Below are positions 27,501 to 37,263 of a DNA stretch of 64,000 bases, one piece after another. This stretch comes from an uncultured Brevinema sp. (GTDB lineage: Bacteria > Spirochaetota > Brevinematia > Brevinematales > Brevinemataceae), in contig CAMQVI010000001.1 in the NCBI GenBank assembly GCA_947038195.1, forward strand, positions 1 to 64,000. The letters run 5' to 3'. The notes under the pieces are model-generated. The model was not told where the DNA came from. It did no database searches and saw only the letters and a list, made by a program, of their open reading frames with translations. The first letter of the stretch is position 1; each line of letters starts with the position of its first letter. Made by a program: the position numbers and the translations under genes.

Positions 27501-30500
27501 ATGGGGATGTTAGATATAGTCTCTTAGATAATAACTTCTTAGATAGAAGAAAACACACAAGATACACTATTGCAGCTACAGGTGTGGAAAGAAAAATTAC
27601 TATAGACACAGTTGTAAACAGTGAGGCAATCTTGACTGCCACTATAGGGTATTCTATTTATCAGATTGAGAGTCTAGGGACTGGCTATAAGGCTGTCTTG
27701 AAATTGGATACTCCTTTCAACGGCAATAACTTTCTTGCAATAAATATGCTTGGTGGTGCTATTCCTAAAGTACAAGAATATCCTCCTACTACTAAGTATC
27801 GTAAACCTTTGATTGTTGCTCAGGGCATTACCTTTAATGATGCTACAACGGCTATGGGTACTACTACCCCTTCAGCTGAAACGGAGCTTGTACCTGAAAC
27901 TCTTAATCCTGTTATCCAAGGTTTAGTCATAGCGTTTTTAGAAGGCTTAACTGCTGAAGAACGAGGTTTCAAAAGAATGAAGAAAAACGGAATCATAATA
28001 GATACTGGAGCTGATGAAACATGGATTTTTACTAAAGATACAGAAGGTGGATACATAGCTGCTGTTACGGGAACAGGTGTTGCTGAGACAGTAGCTGGAG
28101 ATGGTACAGGTAGATATCATATGCATCTCGAAAGTGTAAAATCAGATGCTACTAGCGGAATTGAGAGTATTAGATTCTATCTTAGTGATGGAGTCGAAAC
28201 TCCTGACGGTGCTTACCGTAAATGGTTTATCACCTTCAATGCTAAAGCGGGAGAAACTCTTGATACCCCTAAAAAAGAATTTAATCTAAGAGCATCCTTT
28301 AGATATGATTTCATTACCGAGATTGGTGATGTTGTTGATGTAGACGAGCGAGCTTTCCCTATGAAAGATACGGTGTCTGCAACGGCTACATCCGATGCTT
28401 TCACTAGTTTAGCTATATTTGGACCTGAGTGGGTTAAATTAGATGAGAATTATGACTATGATAAAGACGTTCCTATAGAAAAATGGAAATTTGATATGGA
28501 TGGTCAAACAGTAACGGTTACTAAAGGTGCTAATACCGCAATATACACAGGTGTTTATCATAAAAAAAATGGTAACACTTTCACCTACACCTTGGGTACA
28601 GGGGATGCGGATGCTGTAGGATATGGTGGTAAAGTAATAGCCATACGTCAAGGTGTCAAAGCTGATGATAAAACATCTACTGTTATAGAGCTTGATAAGG
28701 ATGTTTCATACGTGATTCCTACTACTACTATAGCTAATTTCCGTGCCAAACAAATAGCGGAGCTACCTTTTACCGCCAACATAGATAAACTAGCTGAACA
28801 GGGTTTCCAAGGGCTTGTAAGACTTGAAAAAGGCATTGCAAATGACATGACTGTCTCTGGAACCTATGACTATGATAGGGCTAATACTCAATACTGGAGA
28901 TTTAAAAAAGGAGCTACATTAAATGTTGGTGGGTCATTTAACCATACCTTACAAGTAAAAAATACTCCTAGCTATGCTTCTCCTGCCCGTCCTGTTGATA
29001 CTGGTTTAGATGCCGCAGCACCGAATACGGGTGAATTTGATGTTAATCTTACTCCTGATGCTAGCTATTCTATAATATTACTTGAGAATACAACTGAAAC
29101 AACTGTGCAATTCCAAGTCATCAACAAGACTGGTGCTGTTGCTGGTGTTGACCCTAATAATAAGTTTGTCTTTATTCAAAGAGGTATAGGTACTGATGCA
29201 GGACTATTCCGTATTGGAATGAGTGATACGAGTATATCTGTAGCCAGTGCAGAAGTGACGAAGCTAACGGGTGAGGGTGTCTATAACTGGGCTACCTACG
29301 AAAGAGCTAAAGCTGAAAAACATAATCATTTATTTAAAGACACTACATCTAAAATCTTGTTATACGATAAAGCATGGACTCTTACCAGAAAAGATGCCGA
29401 AACAGTGATTACTGGTAGTTCTAAACATGCTCCGAGCACAGCTAATGGTTACTATGTAACAGGCTACACAGACTTCACTTCAAGACCTGTCTATAAGCAA
29501 GAAAACAATCTAGGTATAAGCTTTAGAGAAGGAGATGCGACTACTCCTATACAGATGTTAGTGCGTAATGTACGAAATGAGGCTGATTTAGATCCTTTGG
29601 TTACTCCTACACAGACTTACGGTATAAAAGCTGTTGATACTTCGATAACTACTTTTATTGATCCTGATGGAGAAAATGAAACAAAACCAAGACAAGGTAT
29701 TTTCCTTATCCAAGGTAATGGTGAGTATAATAAACATTTCATGTACATAGCTACTGCAGAGCAAGACTCTGGTGCTGGGGAAAATGATGGAAGACGAGCT
29801 AAGTTAATTATTGATGAAGATATTAATGCCCTTAAAGCTAAAATTAGAGTTAGTGAAAGTAACCCTGGTGCTGACACCTATAATAAAGATAATGATCTCT
29901 ATAATTTCTTCCTTACAGAATGGTTATTCCCTCCTTCTGATTTTCTAGGTCAGATACGAAATATTACGACGGGTACTATCCCTCCTACTACTTTAGTAAC
30001 GGTAGATACTGGATTTACTAACGTTCCTAACCCTAGTTATATGCTAGATCGACGAAATCATATAGAATGGATCTTTAATACTGTTGTAGTTGGCGAAACA
30101 CCTTCTGTATCTATTAAAGAATTTGATAATGGTAATAGTGTAACAGATACCTATTCTTTGAATTCTCTTTTCGATAAAGTGGTAGGTGGTAGCAAGTACG
30201 ATGGTGCTTTCAGTTTAACTCTTGGTACTAAGGTTCGCTTTTTTGGTATTGTCTTTAGAGGTAATGGTATTGGAGAGGATCTTGCTGGTGCTACGGTTAA
30301 TACAGCCCCTTATTTCGAATTAAAAGAGTTTGATTCCGATATAAATGCTATAGCTTGGGTAAACACTACGATTCCTGTTGAGGGTAATGCTACTGGAGAA
30401 AAACCTAATACTGAAAAACACCTTTTTGTTCGCTCTCAGATTACAGAAGACTATAATTTACCTATAAATCTCGATAGCCAAACTCTTTTAGAGTTAGATA

Positions 30501-33500
30501 AAGATGCTATTTATTTAGGACATGATACAAGAGAATATCAATTTATCCCTGCAGCGGGTACTCTTATAGTTACGACTCATCATACAGTGTGGAGTACTGG
30601 TAATGCCACTAAAACTACCCATACCTACTATTATCACCCTGTAAAAGGTGCTACACCGACTAGTATGGATGTTGATAGTAAAACAGATCGTCAGAGAGCT
30701 ATTTATCTCCTTAAAGGTATAAATACAGGAGACCCTCTTAATGATAAACTTCTCGCTTTAGAAATAAATAGAGAAGGCTACAATCATGATAGCAGTGTAG
30801 ATGCAGCAGCTACAGTTATTACAGATATTCCTGACTATGCTTATGGTAAATTCCATATTTATGCTAAAACAGCAGATGAAGATAGTAAAATTGAAGCCAT
30901 AGATACTATAGCTGGTATAAATGCAGACTTAACCGAAAATGAGCTATCTCGTTATACTGCTCTTCGCCGAGATGTTGTGCTTGATGATAGTACAGAAACT
31001 GCCTTCGAAACATGGATGACTGCCTCTGCTAATCAGGGGTATGGTACCACAGCCCTAGGGGGAGGTAACTTCAACTACATACCTAACAATACTAGTGAAT
31101 ATATTGTGGATACTAAAAATAGAGTAGCTATTATAGTAGATAATACAGGTGTAAACCATACTAATTTTGTCCGACTAGAAATGATAAAAAAAGATCTCCA
31201 ATTGAAGGACGGCAACATAAGTGAGGACAATAAAGAAAGACTTCCTAGTACCTTCGCTTTCCGTATTAGAAAAAATACAAGAAATGATATAAAATTCCAA
31301 AATAAAGCTACCATTATACCTACTGCTACTGGAACTACCGCTGGTGCTCATACTATTACTGGATTAGACGATATAAAGATTGGACATATTAGTAAAGGCA
31401 ATGCAGATGAGGGCGCTTACTTCAATAAATGGGTAATATCAATACGTTATGGAGAAGGTATTAAGACCACTTCTTCTCTCCTCGGTGCAGTAAGCTCGAC
31501 ATCGGCGATAAATAACTCTATAGCTAATAGAGATGGTACGGGTGGAGTACCAGATGCTAAATTATTTAATAGAAGTGTATTAAAACGTCCTGCACAAACT
31601 TTAAACGCTTTGTATACTGATAATCCCACTGCTCATGCAGGTACTGAAGGGGGCTGGTTTATCCCAGTCGATATTTTAAACCAAGTTATACCCTATGGAG
31701 CAGGTACTGTAGATTTAGGTATACAAATATTAAACACTACTTCAGATGATTTAAATATTCACGATATAGCTTTTACCAAGGACCCTACCTCAACTGTTGC
31801 AGACACTATAGCAGGTGGTAGACAATACTATCATTCAAGAATTATATCAGATACAGAAGGAGAAGAGTCTGTTATTAGGGTTAATCGTAAAATAAAAAAA
31901 GCAAATGGTAGCTCATACCCTGCTACCGATAATAAAAATAATCATACCTACCAAACAGATGTTACAAACCAATTCATCGCTCTCCGTAGAGGTGTCCTTG
32001 AAAATGAGAGACGTTATAAAATATCTTTTGGACTTACAGAAGATATTGCGAAAGATAACTTAGCTAAACTTAGTCATTGGAATTACTTATCTTATAAAAC
32101 TGTAATGGCGACGAAAGACGTACTAAAAACCTTACTAACTAATACTGTCCCTGAGCCAGATATATTAGATCCTAAATGGATATATTATAGTATACCCGCT
32201 ACGGATAAACCTTCCCTCCCAGGAGAAAGTGCGAGAGATCGCTTCACATTCTCCACTCGTGGAACAGTACCAGGAAAGGAAGAATACCTAGTATCGAGAG
32301 ATAAAGGTACTGTCTCAGAAAATTATAGTATCACTCTCTTAGAGGGTACTGCTACTGAGGGATTAGGACAGCTCATAGGGTTTGGAGAATACCATGGACA
32401 GTATATAAAAATTAAAGATTTCGCTGCTGTAGATGGTAAAGCTAATCAAAAAGTAAGAATAGCCATAGGTAGGACTATACTAGAAGCTAACGATCGTATG
32501 GGAGAGATTGTTGCTAGTACAGGACATAACTTATTCAGAGAATCTTCTTTAATAGATGATATTCCTATACTAGCAGAAATGGCTGGGAAAATATACCATC
32601 TTACTAGACCTTTGAAAGTAGGGACTACTGAGTTATTTATCCGTGATGCGCGAGCACATGTAGAATACGGTATTACTAAAGTATCTATACTTCCTCCTGT
32701 TTATAATATATCTATTACAAAACGTACCGCTACGTCCTTAGATGTAAGTACTTATACCCTAGACCAAGTAGATGCAGATGCATCTACAGATACGAGAGCT
32801 TACTTTAAGTTACTGGGTACAGGTCTTGACAAAGATCAACATATAGGTATTAATAAAGGTGCTACTAAAAAAAGTCTCCCTCATATGGCTGATGGAGATA
32901 AAAAAACATATTATATGATAGCGATCACGGGACAGCCTCAAAATGAGATATTCCCAGCACTCTTAAATAATAGTGGTGTACTTGCTGGCACACAGCCTGG
33001 AGGCTCTGTACCTGTCGACCTAGTTGGACTTAAAACCTTTGTTAACAATAATGCCACTAGAGGTAATGTTTTCAATAGAGATGATCTTACAGATAATGCT
33101 AGTACTCTAGCTCCTTTAGGCACTATGGGACAAATAGTATCCTTAGCAAATGATGTATATAATCCTGATGATAATACTATTATTACTGTTAATAGTGATA
33201 ATAACGAATTACAGGTAGTTAAAGCTGGTAGCGTAAACCGTTACAACATTCTCATAGTGCATACTACCACTCATAGTACGAGTCCAGTAGTAGGTGCTAT
33301 CCTAGAGGGTGTTAATGCTGCATCAATAGCAGATACAGCTTGGCATAATAAACTCGTTTATTTCTCTAAAGAGGGTAATGATAGACTTATCCTTAAATCG
33401 AGTCATAGAGGTGATATAAGACCTAGTGGAGTTAATAACTCTATCTTAGGGGCACAAATAAAAGCTCAAATAGACTTAAAAGGTAGCTACTCTTACTCTT

Positions 33501-35317
33501 ACTGGAATTATCAAGTTTATAAAGATGTCGTTAAGGATAATATCGTACTAGAAAAACTAATAAATATAGGTGTTGAACGTGAAATCCCTAATAAGAAGGT
33601 TGGGAGCTTAGTAAAAGTAACTAACTTTGTATTTTTTGCTGATGATAGACTCTTTAAAGACCCCCTTTCTGGCGAAAGTCGTGTTGGTAAAAAACCTGGT
33701 GATAGGAAAATAGCAAATGGTACTGCTGCTGGTGGTAATGTTGGGGGTGGATATAGGGATGAACGTGGAGGAGTATTTAACCCATCTGATACCTACCAGT
33801 TATTGATGGTGCCTATTACGGGTGCTAAGCCTTATGGACAAGTACAAATCCGAAGAATATATGGTGCACCTGGGACTACGGTTACTGAGAGAGGAACAGA
33901 ACTCTTTAATTTCAAAATCTTAAAGAATATTGATGATAAAAAGGCTGTAATACAATTACTCCCTGTTAATCATGCTGGAGATTCCGAGCTTATAAAAACA
34001 TTTGCTAATGCGGTATTAGCCATAGACTTAGGGCCGAGAGATTTGAATACGGATAACATTAAATTCGGCTATGCTAAACCTAGTAGCTATAGTGATTTAA
34101 TAAATCCAGCTAACCCAGGAGGAACTGGAGGAGATGGAGGAACTATCCCAAGAGCCTTAAAAGATTTAGAAAGCGAAAACATAGGCTATAAAAAATATGT
34201 TCCTCGTCTCGTCCCCACCTATATAGCATATGCAGATACTGGGGTATTCGATACTATAGCTAATAGAACTAAATCGGAGCTTCTAAACGAAAGATGGACA
34301 CCTAATGGACAGAGACCTTTAACTACTACCGAGTGGGGTGGGGACTATAAGATTGATAATAACAATCATCTACTCTTTACTGTTACAGACCCTAATAATC
34401 CTCTTGAAGATAAAAAATTGGGAAGCCCCTTACCTCAGCAAACGTGGGGCTCTATGTATGGACCTCAATACACAGGTTCTGGTGCTGCCTCAATATCGGC
34501 CGGTGTTCATGCTAGTATCCGTATAGGAAACTTTCGAGGCTATACGATGACATGGCGTAGTAAAACTGAAGCTGGTATAGCTAGTCTGGGTTCAGGTAAC
34601 GGTAATAATGAGTACGGACAATATGGCAGCACGGTAACGACCTTCCTAAGACCTGTTAAAACAGATACCTCGGGAAATACCATAGTCTTTAGAGTCCATA
34701 GCCCTGATACTACAATAAGAACGATAGGGAAGATAGAAGAGACGGCTACTCAGACGAGCATATACGATCCTTATCATGCCCTAACAGCAGGAGAAAATGA
34801 ATTTTTAGGACTCTATAAATACGCTAAGGCAGCTAGTGCTGATCTCGCAGAGTCTGAAGCTATGAGGCTTACATATTATAACTATGGTACAGGTCTAGCC
34901 TCTAACCCTGCAAGATTTGGACTTTATAATTGGTTTATTAATAATGGTAAATCTATAAAACAAGTCGTATTTAATACGGGAGACCCAAAACCAGCTGGAA
35001 TAACTGAAAGAAAATGGACATTTTCAGAAGAGGGCGGTAAATATATCGTTAATACTATAGAAACTGGTAGTGGTAAAACTAGTTTAGGGGCTTACCAATT
35101 ACTAAGTAAAGATGGTTTTGGTACTGGTGACTCTAGGGCTGTCTTTGCCCTATCAGGAATAGGATCCTTATCAGGCCATCATATAGGTTTGGTGCGTGAC
35201 CATTTAAAACCCGCCTACATAGGTGTCGTTGTGAGAAAGGCAACTACTGCTGCAGAGCTAGATAGTTTGGTTAATGTAATTTTGGGAGTACCTTCTGATT
35301 CAGGAAGCATAGACTAA
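24575..35317 (+). CDS. Giant repetitive lipoprotein (about 3,580 residues)
   Basis: A single uninterrupted frame of 10.7 kb. The start at ATG 24575 has TGGAG six bases upstream and gives a lipoprotein signal, MKKIQLVIISMILLGSC, with C17 as lipid anchor. That cysteine is the only one I can find in the whole protein. The rest is a long series of degenerate modules, by eye about 18-20 units of roughly 180 residues. Each has a W-x-F or similar beta segment, a short sensor-like strand, then an 'I-F-L-L-x-G-x-G ... x-I-G' element, and ends in an alanine-rich helix; for example GIFLIQGNGEYNKHF, AIYLLKGINTG, FIALRRGV and AVFALSGIGSLSGHHIG. There is no C-terminal beta-barrel, sortase or transmembrane segment. 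It should be an exported, membrane-anchored fibre or surface structure. I recognise no family. Confidence 0.85.
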   Translation: MKKIQLVIISMILLGSCEVTGRESFNLEYKTQQILNTLAKYPLKSVGPEGVFSQLNHTSFEFSTSPSTVIVTEREEGVDVSKHRYNVEVVQDMSVSEGTIRLYGGGPLGNKFLGVHAVVGEGGAFVKFSIQDVSDGAIATASAKPFWEYVSEPVMYRIHNRQNKIHEGERFVSLSDEGFLIDDDFNHFTPRINLDALTGEILYTLDWGQVTGTTDTPKQEMKLVGTTVVPLALEVFSIEGHNFPEPSAKFMAVEYHENGTNTLMKIKFGTTYDDAVRKVENSTKYNYIRESHAQRPNTVLKKLENQRIALLNSDKLYDWNGADELVFDTDNMTLRLTTTRFINADGGSIPTGRTNTSLYNVRMLKDIRGRAIATDEVYEGIFLLTSPGGVGLYHNKIIGFSVMHIANTHPKYNPNLPTDTDKQIYALFYNSKIDYVDANAAAQIIAAEEALTDAVVNFDNLTYQSLNTARRSYALPNNMVIIGKEWVKLKDSGDGSMTFDAQNTEILSFNVEKPVGGGTIVKDRRITITTIVTGTSSIGFYKFAIVEVVNSTNAVGQLFGYVDPTSETLNTAAAYHGKYVAFDLGSKLYNTQGKYAIADDIASAKSAVRNLRNFNLHEKVNLPSEYKVINTMEGFEPWVALTYQTLDGGALLEPGDVTPWLTTEAIAPAGSYNKNKTYKFEFDTGTVVPRITVSKVIPGTGLVGIATYELTPYTANKNIVFSALYGAYTITRLNGTGDNPLPNLDAEVIVVRTGGQGPDGGRGHILFLATADVDKAHTTIDVMANKNLYNYVGEANAPIAPSVLFTINNNTYVRYTRNNAGTAPNVYSGTITPQTTDHITFHSISSTVDVERRYATKASDKLTLKLTMIQDDGDYSGVFVLSSEDASPITVDYNKKIFRLDVQKNGAPVPALNDASGTGEKIYLRVFNEGDDEAAKASIPQVGIFTDIATTSHIIDKKIEAALSQVELPAVLLKLDGDVRYSLLDNNFLDRRKHTRYTIAATGVERKITIDTVVNSEAILTATIGYSIYQIESLGTGYKAVLKLDTPFNGNNFLAINMLGGAIPKVQEYPPTTKYRKPLIVAQGITFNDATTAMGTTTPSAETELVPETLNPVIQGLVIAFLEGLTAEERGFKRMKKNGIIIDTGADETWIFTKDTEGGYIAAVTGTGVAETVAGDGTGRYHMHLESVKSDATSGIESIRFYLSDGVETPDGAYRKWFITFNAKAGETLDTPKKEFNLRASFRYDFITEIGDVVDVDERAFPMKDTVSATATSDAFTSLAIFGPEWVKLDENYDYDKDVPIEKWKFDMDGQTVTVTKGANTAIYTGVYHKKNGNTFTYTLGTGDADAVGYGGKVIAIRQGVKADDKTSTVIELDKDVSYVIPTTTIANFRAKQIAELPFTANIDKLAEQGFQGLVRLEKGIANDMTVSGTYDYDRANTQYWRFKKGATLNVGGSFNHTLQVKNTPSYASPARPVDTGLDAAAPNTGEFDVNLTPDASYSIILLENTTETTVQFQVINKTGAVAGVDPNNKFVFIQRGIGTDAGLFRIGMSDTSISVASAEVTKLTGEGVYNWATYERAKAEKHNHLFKDTTSKILLYDKAWTLTRKDAETVITGSSKHAPSTANGYYVTGYTDFTSRPVYKQENNLGISFREGDATTPIQMLVRNVRNEADLDPLVTPTQTYGIKAVDTSITTFIDPDGENETKPRQGIFLIQGNGEYNKHFMYIATAEQDSGAGENDGRRAKLIIDEDINALKAKIRVSESNPGADTYNKDNDLYNFFLTEWLFPPSDFLGQIRNITTGTIPPTTLVTVDTGFTNVPNPSYMLDRRNHIEWIFNTVVVGETPSVSIKEFDNGNSVTDTYSLNSLFDKVVGGSKYDGAFSLTLGTKVRFFGIVFRGNGIGEDLAGATVNTAPYFELKEFDSDINAIAWVNTTIPVEGNATGEKPNTEKHLFVRSQITEDYNLPINLDSQTLLELDKDAIYLGHDTREYQFIPAAGTLIVTTHHTVWSTGNATKTTHTYYYHPVKGATPTSMDVDSKTDRQRAIYLLKGINTGDPLNDKLLALEINREGYNHDSSVDAAATVITDIPDYAYGKFHIYAKTADEDSKIEAIDTIAGINADLTENELSRYTALRRDVVLDDSTETAFETWMTASANQGYGTTALGGGNFNYIPNNTSEYIVDTKNRVAIIVDNTGVNHTNFVRLEMIKKDLQLKDGNISEDNKERLPSTFAFRIRKNTRNDIKFQNKATIIPTATGTTAGAHTITGLDDIKIGHISKGNADEGAYFNKWVISIRYGEGIKTTSSLLGAVSSTSAINNSIANRDGTGGVPDAKLFNRSVLKRPAQTLNALYTDNPTAHAGTEGGWFIPVDILNQVIPYGAGTVDLGIQILNTTSDDLNIHDIAFTKDPTSTVADTIAGGRQYYHSRIISDTEGEESVIRVNRKIKKANGSSYPATDNKNNHTYQTDVTNQFIALRRGVLENERRYKISFGLTEDIAKDNLAKLSHWNYLSYKTVMATKDVLKTLLTNTVPEPDILDPKWIYYSIPATDKPSLPGESARDRFTFSTRGTVPGKEEYLVSRDKGTVSENYSITLLEGTATEGLGQLIGFGEYHGQYIKIKDFAAVDGKANQKVRIAIGRTILEANDRMGEIVASTGHNLFRESSLIDDIPILAEMAGKIYHLTRPLKVGTTELFIRDARAHVEYGITKVSILPPVYNISITKRTATSLDVSTYTLDQVDADASTDTRAYFKLLGTGLDKDQHIGINKGATKKSLPHMADGDKKTYYMIAITGQPQNEIFPALLNNSGVLAGTQPGGSVPVDLVGLKTFVNNNATRGNVFNRDDLTDNASTLAPLGTMGQIVSLANDVYNPDDNTIITVNSDNNELQVVKAGSVNRYNILIVHTTTHSTSPVVGAILEGVNAASIADTAWHNKLVYFSKEGNDRLILKSSHRGDIRPSGVNNSILGAQIKAQIDLKGSYSYSYWNYQVYKDVVKDNIVLEKLINIGVEREIPNKKVGSLVKVTNFVFFADDRLFKDPLSGESRVGKKPGDRKIANGTAAGGNVGGGYRDERGGVFNPSDTYQLLMVPITGAKPYGQVQIRRIYGAPGTTVTERGTELFNFKILKNIDDKKAVIQLLPVNHAGDSELIKTFANAVLAIDLGPRDLNTDNIKFGYAKPSSYSDLINPANPGGTGGDGGTIPRALKDLESENIGYKKYVPRLVPTYIAYADTGVFDTIANRTKSELLNERWTPNGQRPLTTTEWGGDYKIDNNNHLLFTVTDPNNPLEDKKLGSPLPQQTWGSMYGPQYTGSGAASISAGVHASIRIGNFRGYTMTWRSKTEAGIASLGSGNGNNEYGQYGSTVTTFLRPVKTDTSGNTIVFRVHSPDTTIRTIGKIEETATQTSIYDPYHALTAGENEFLGLYKYAKAASADLAESEAMRLTYYNYGTGLASNPARFGLYNWFINNGKSIKQVVFNTGDPKPAGITERKWTFSEEGGKYIVNTIETGSGKTSLGAYQLLSKDGFGTGDSRAVFALSGIGSLSGHHIGLVRDHLKPAYIGVVVRKATTAAELDSLVNVILGVPSDSGSID

Positions 35318-35341
35318 ACCCATAAAATTTTAAGCTTATAA

Positions 35342-35376
35342 AAAAAGCCCCTTAGTTACACACTAGGGGGCTTTTT
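35342..35376 (+). terminator. Terminator of the giant lipoprotein gene
   Basis: AAAAAGCCCCTTAGT (35342-35356) pairs with ACTAGGGGGCTTTTT (35362-35376), with one G-U pair and a 5-base loop. Confidence 0.85.
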
Positions 35377-35428
35377 ATTTAGGCTAAGGAGATAAAAATC
35401 TAGGGATAGCTAGATATTTAAACAAATA

Positions 35429-35456
35429 TTGACAATTCTCCCTTTTATGCTATAAT
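35429..35456 (+). promoter_or_regulatory. Promoter of phoU
   Basis: TTGACA (35429-35434), a 16-bp spacer and TATAAT (35451-35456), followed by AAAGAGAG before the phoU ATG. Confidence 0.75.
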
Positions 35457-35489
35457 ATTATATAATAATATAAAAAAAGAGAGACGAAT

Positions 35490-36149
35490 ATGCCTATTGT
35501 AGATATAAAAATCCAAGAAATGAAAGACCTCGTTCATGCTAATATAGGACTCATAGAAAAAATGTTACTACAGACGGTAGAGTCAGCCACCACAGGGAAG
35601 TGGGAGCTTGCTCGAGAAGTTATCGATGTCCTCGAACCTCAGGCTAACACCTTTAAATTAGAAATTGCTCAAGAATGTCTCGGTATTCTTGCCTTATATC
35701 ACCCCGAAGCTGGGGATCTCCGTAAAATCATTAAGATGTCAGGCATAGGGGGAGACTTAGAAAGAATGGGCGACATGGTAACGAAAATCGCTTTTATTGC
35801 TTACACGTGGCGAGAAAATATAAACCTCAACGACTACCCCATACTCCTACAAATGATCACCGAAACCCATAAAATGCTTTCTAATGTCCGTAATGCTTTT
35901 GTGGAAGAGAGTAGCTTGGTAGCTGTTACCGTGATTCAACAGGACGATAGAGTGGACGCTCTTCGTACGAAAAGTATTAAAGCCCTCATTAAAGAAATGA
36001 ATCTTACGGAAGACGTAGAGCCCCTCATTCAAGTCCTCAATATCACGAGACATATAGAAAGAATGGCAGACCATTGTACTCATTTCGCAGAAGATATTAT
36101 CTTTATGAAAGAAGGACTAGTCCCCAATAAAGATAAAGTCGACCAATAA
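35490..36149 (+). CDS. phoU: PhoU-like phosphate-signalling protein
   Basis: A 219-residue all-helical protein with the two PhoU repeats. E/D-rich metal-binding signatures are seen as GDLERMGDMVTKIA (about 88-101) and RHIERMADHCTHFAEDIIFM (about 188-207). PhoU restrains Pst transport and Pho signalling. Unusually it is not the last gene of the pst operon but lies on the opposite strand, 2.5 kb away, with its own promoter and coupled to a glycosyltransferase gene four bases downstream. Confidence 0.92.
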   Translation: MPIVDIKIQEMKDLVHANIGLIEKMLLQTVESATTGKWELAREVIDVLEPQANTFKLEIAQECLGILALYHPEAGDLRKIIKMSGIGGDLERMGDMVTKIAFIAYTWRENINLNDYPILLQMITETHKMLSNVRNAFVEESSLVAVTVIQQDDRVDALRTKSIKALIKEMNLTEDVEPLIQVLNITRHIERMADHCTHFAEDIIFMKEGLVPNKDKVDQ

Positions 36150-36153
36150 GACA

Positions 36154-37263
36154 GTGAAAGATTCTTTAAAGATACTCGTCTTAAATTGGCGAGACCCTCT
36201 CCACCCAGAGGCTGGGGGAGCTGAGGTGCATTTGGATCAGATTCTATCTTATTTGTCCCCTAAGCATGATATCACCTTAGTTAGCACTAGGATTTCTCCT
36301 AAAGAAGAGCATTTTGAATATCATGGCTATCAAGTGCATAGAGTGGGGCATCCTCACCTCTTTAACTTCCATTTCAAAAGACTTTGGAATAAAAGATATA
36401 AAAAAGAAAATTATGATCTCATTATAGATGATATTTCTAAAATAGGCTTACAAACACCCCTCTACATCAAGGATATACCAATTCTTGCAATATTTCATCA
36501 TATTCATGGGCATACCCTCTTCCAATTACTCCCTTATCCTGTGGCACTCTATGTCTCTCTAATGGAGCGTTTCGCCCTAAAATCCTACCTCAATACCCCT
36601 ATGATTGTGGTGTCCGATAGCTCTAAAGAAGAATTATTAAGTCTAGCCCCCTTTAAAAATCTCACGGTAATCCCTAATGGTATCAATCCATCCTACCTAA
36701 AAATCAAAAATCCCACTAAAATTCCTTATACGATATGCTCCATAGGACGTTTAACCTATGCCAAGAGGGTGGATTTATCGATAATAGCATTCGCCAAGGT
36801 GCTAAAGACATTCCCTGATGCTTGTTTTCTAATCGCTGGTAAAGGCGACGATAAAGAACGTCTGGAAGAGCTCGTCTATCAGCTCGATCTCGAAGATTCC
36901 GTATATTTTTTGGATTATATCACAGAAGAAGAGAAAGTAATACTTTTAGAAAGCTCAGAGGCGATGTTATTTACTTCGGAGAAAGAAGGGTGGGGTATCA
37001 CCGTAATCGAAGCCTCAGCCCATTTCACACCAGTATTTGCCTTTGATGTTCAAGGGATAAGAGACTCCATTTCACAAGGCATCAACGGTTATTTGGTGAC
37101 TCCTTTTGGAGATACGGATAAACTCGCTGACATGCTTGTAAAATACCTAGACGATCCCCTACAAAGATCCCTACAAGCATCCTCTTATTGCCATGCTAAA
37201 AACTACGACTACCAAAAAATAGCCCAAGAGTTTGAGCTATTCTGCTATAATCTAATCCCCTAA
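36154..37263 (+). CDS. GT4-family glycosyltransferase
   Basis: A 369-residue GT-B enzyme starting at GTG four bases after phoU. The N-terminal acceptor domain opens with ILVLNWRDPLHPEAGGAEVH. The C-terminal nucleotide-sugar domain carries ICSIGRLTYAKRVDLSIIAFAKV and the E-x7-E catalytic signature in FTSEKEGWGITVIEASAH. It should transfer a hexose from a nucleotide sugar to a lipid or surface glycan. A decayed copy of its 3' end lies about 190 bp downstream. Confidence 0.88.
   Translation: MKDSLKILVLNWRDPLHPEAGGAEVHLDQILSYLSPKHDITLVSTRISPKEEHFEYHGYQVHRVGHPHLFNFHFKRLWNKRYKKENYDLIIDDISKIGLQTPLYIKDIPILAIFHHIHGHTLFQLLPYPVALYVSLMERFALKSYLNTPMIVVSDSSKEELLSLAPFKNLTVIPNGINPSYLKIKNPTKIPYTICSIGRLTYAKRVDLSIIAFAKVLKTFPDACFLIAGKGDDKERLEELVYQLDLEDSVYFLDYITEEEKVILLESSEAMLFTSEKEGWGITVIEASAHFTPVFAFDVQGIRDSISQGINGYLVTPFGDTDKLADMLVKYLDDPLQRSLQASSYCHAKNYDYQKIAQEFELFCYNLIP

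Noticed and set aside
24933-34526. Several frames of 60-86 codons, mostly antisense, inside the giant lipoprotein gene
   Set aside because: All are shadows of one continuous, strongly supported frame; none has a convincing ribosome site or family.
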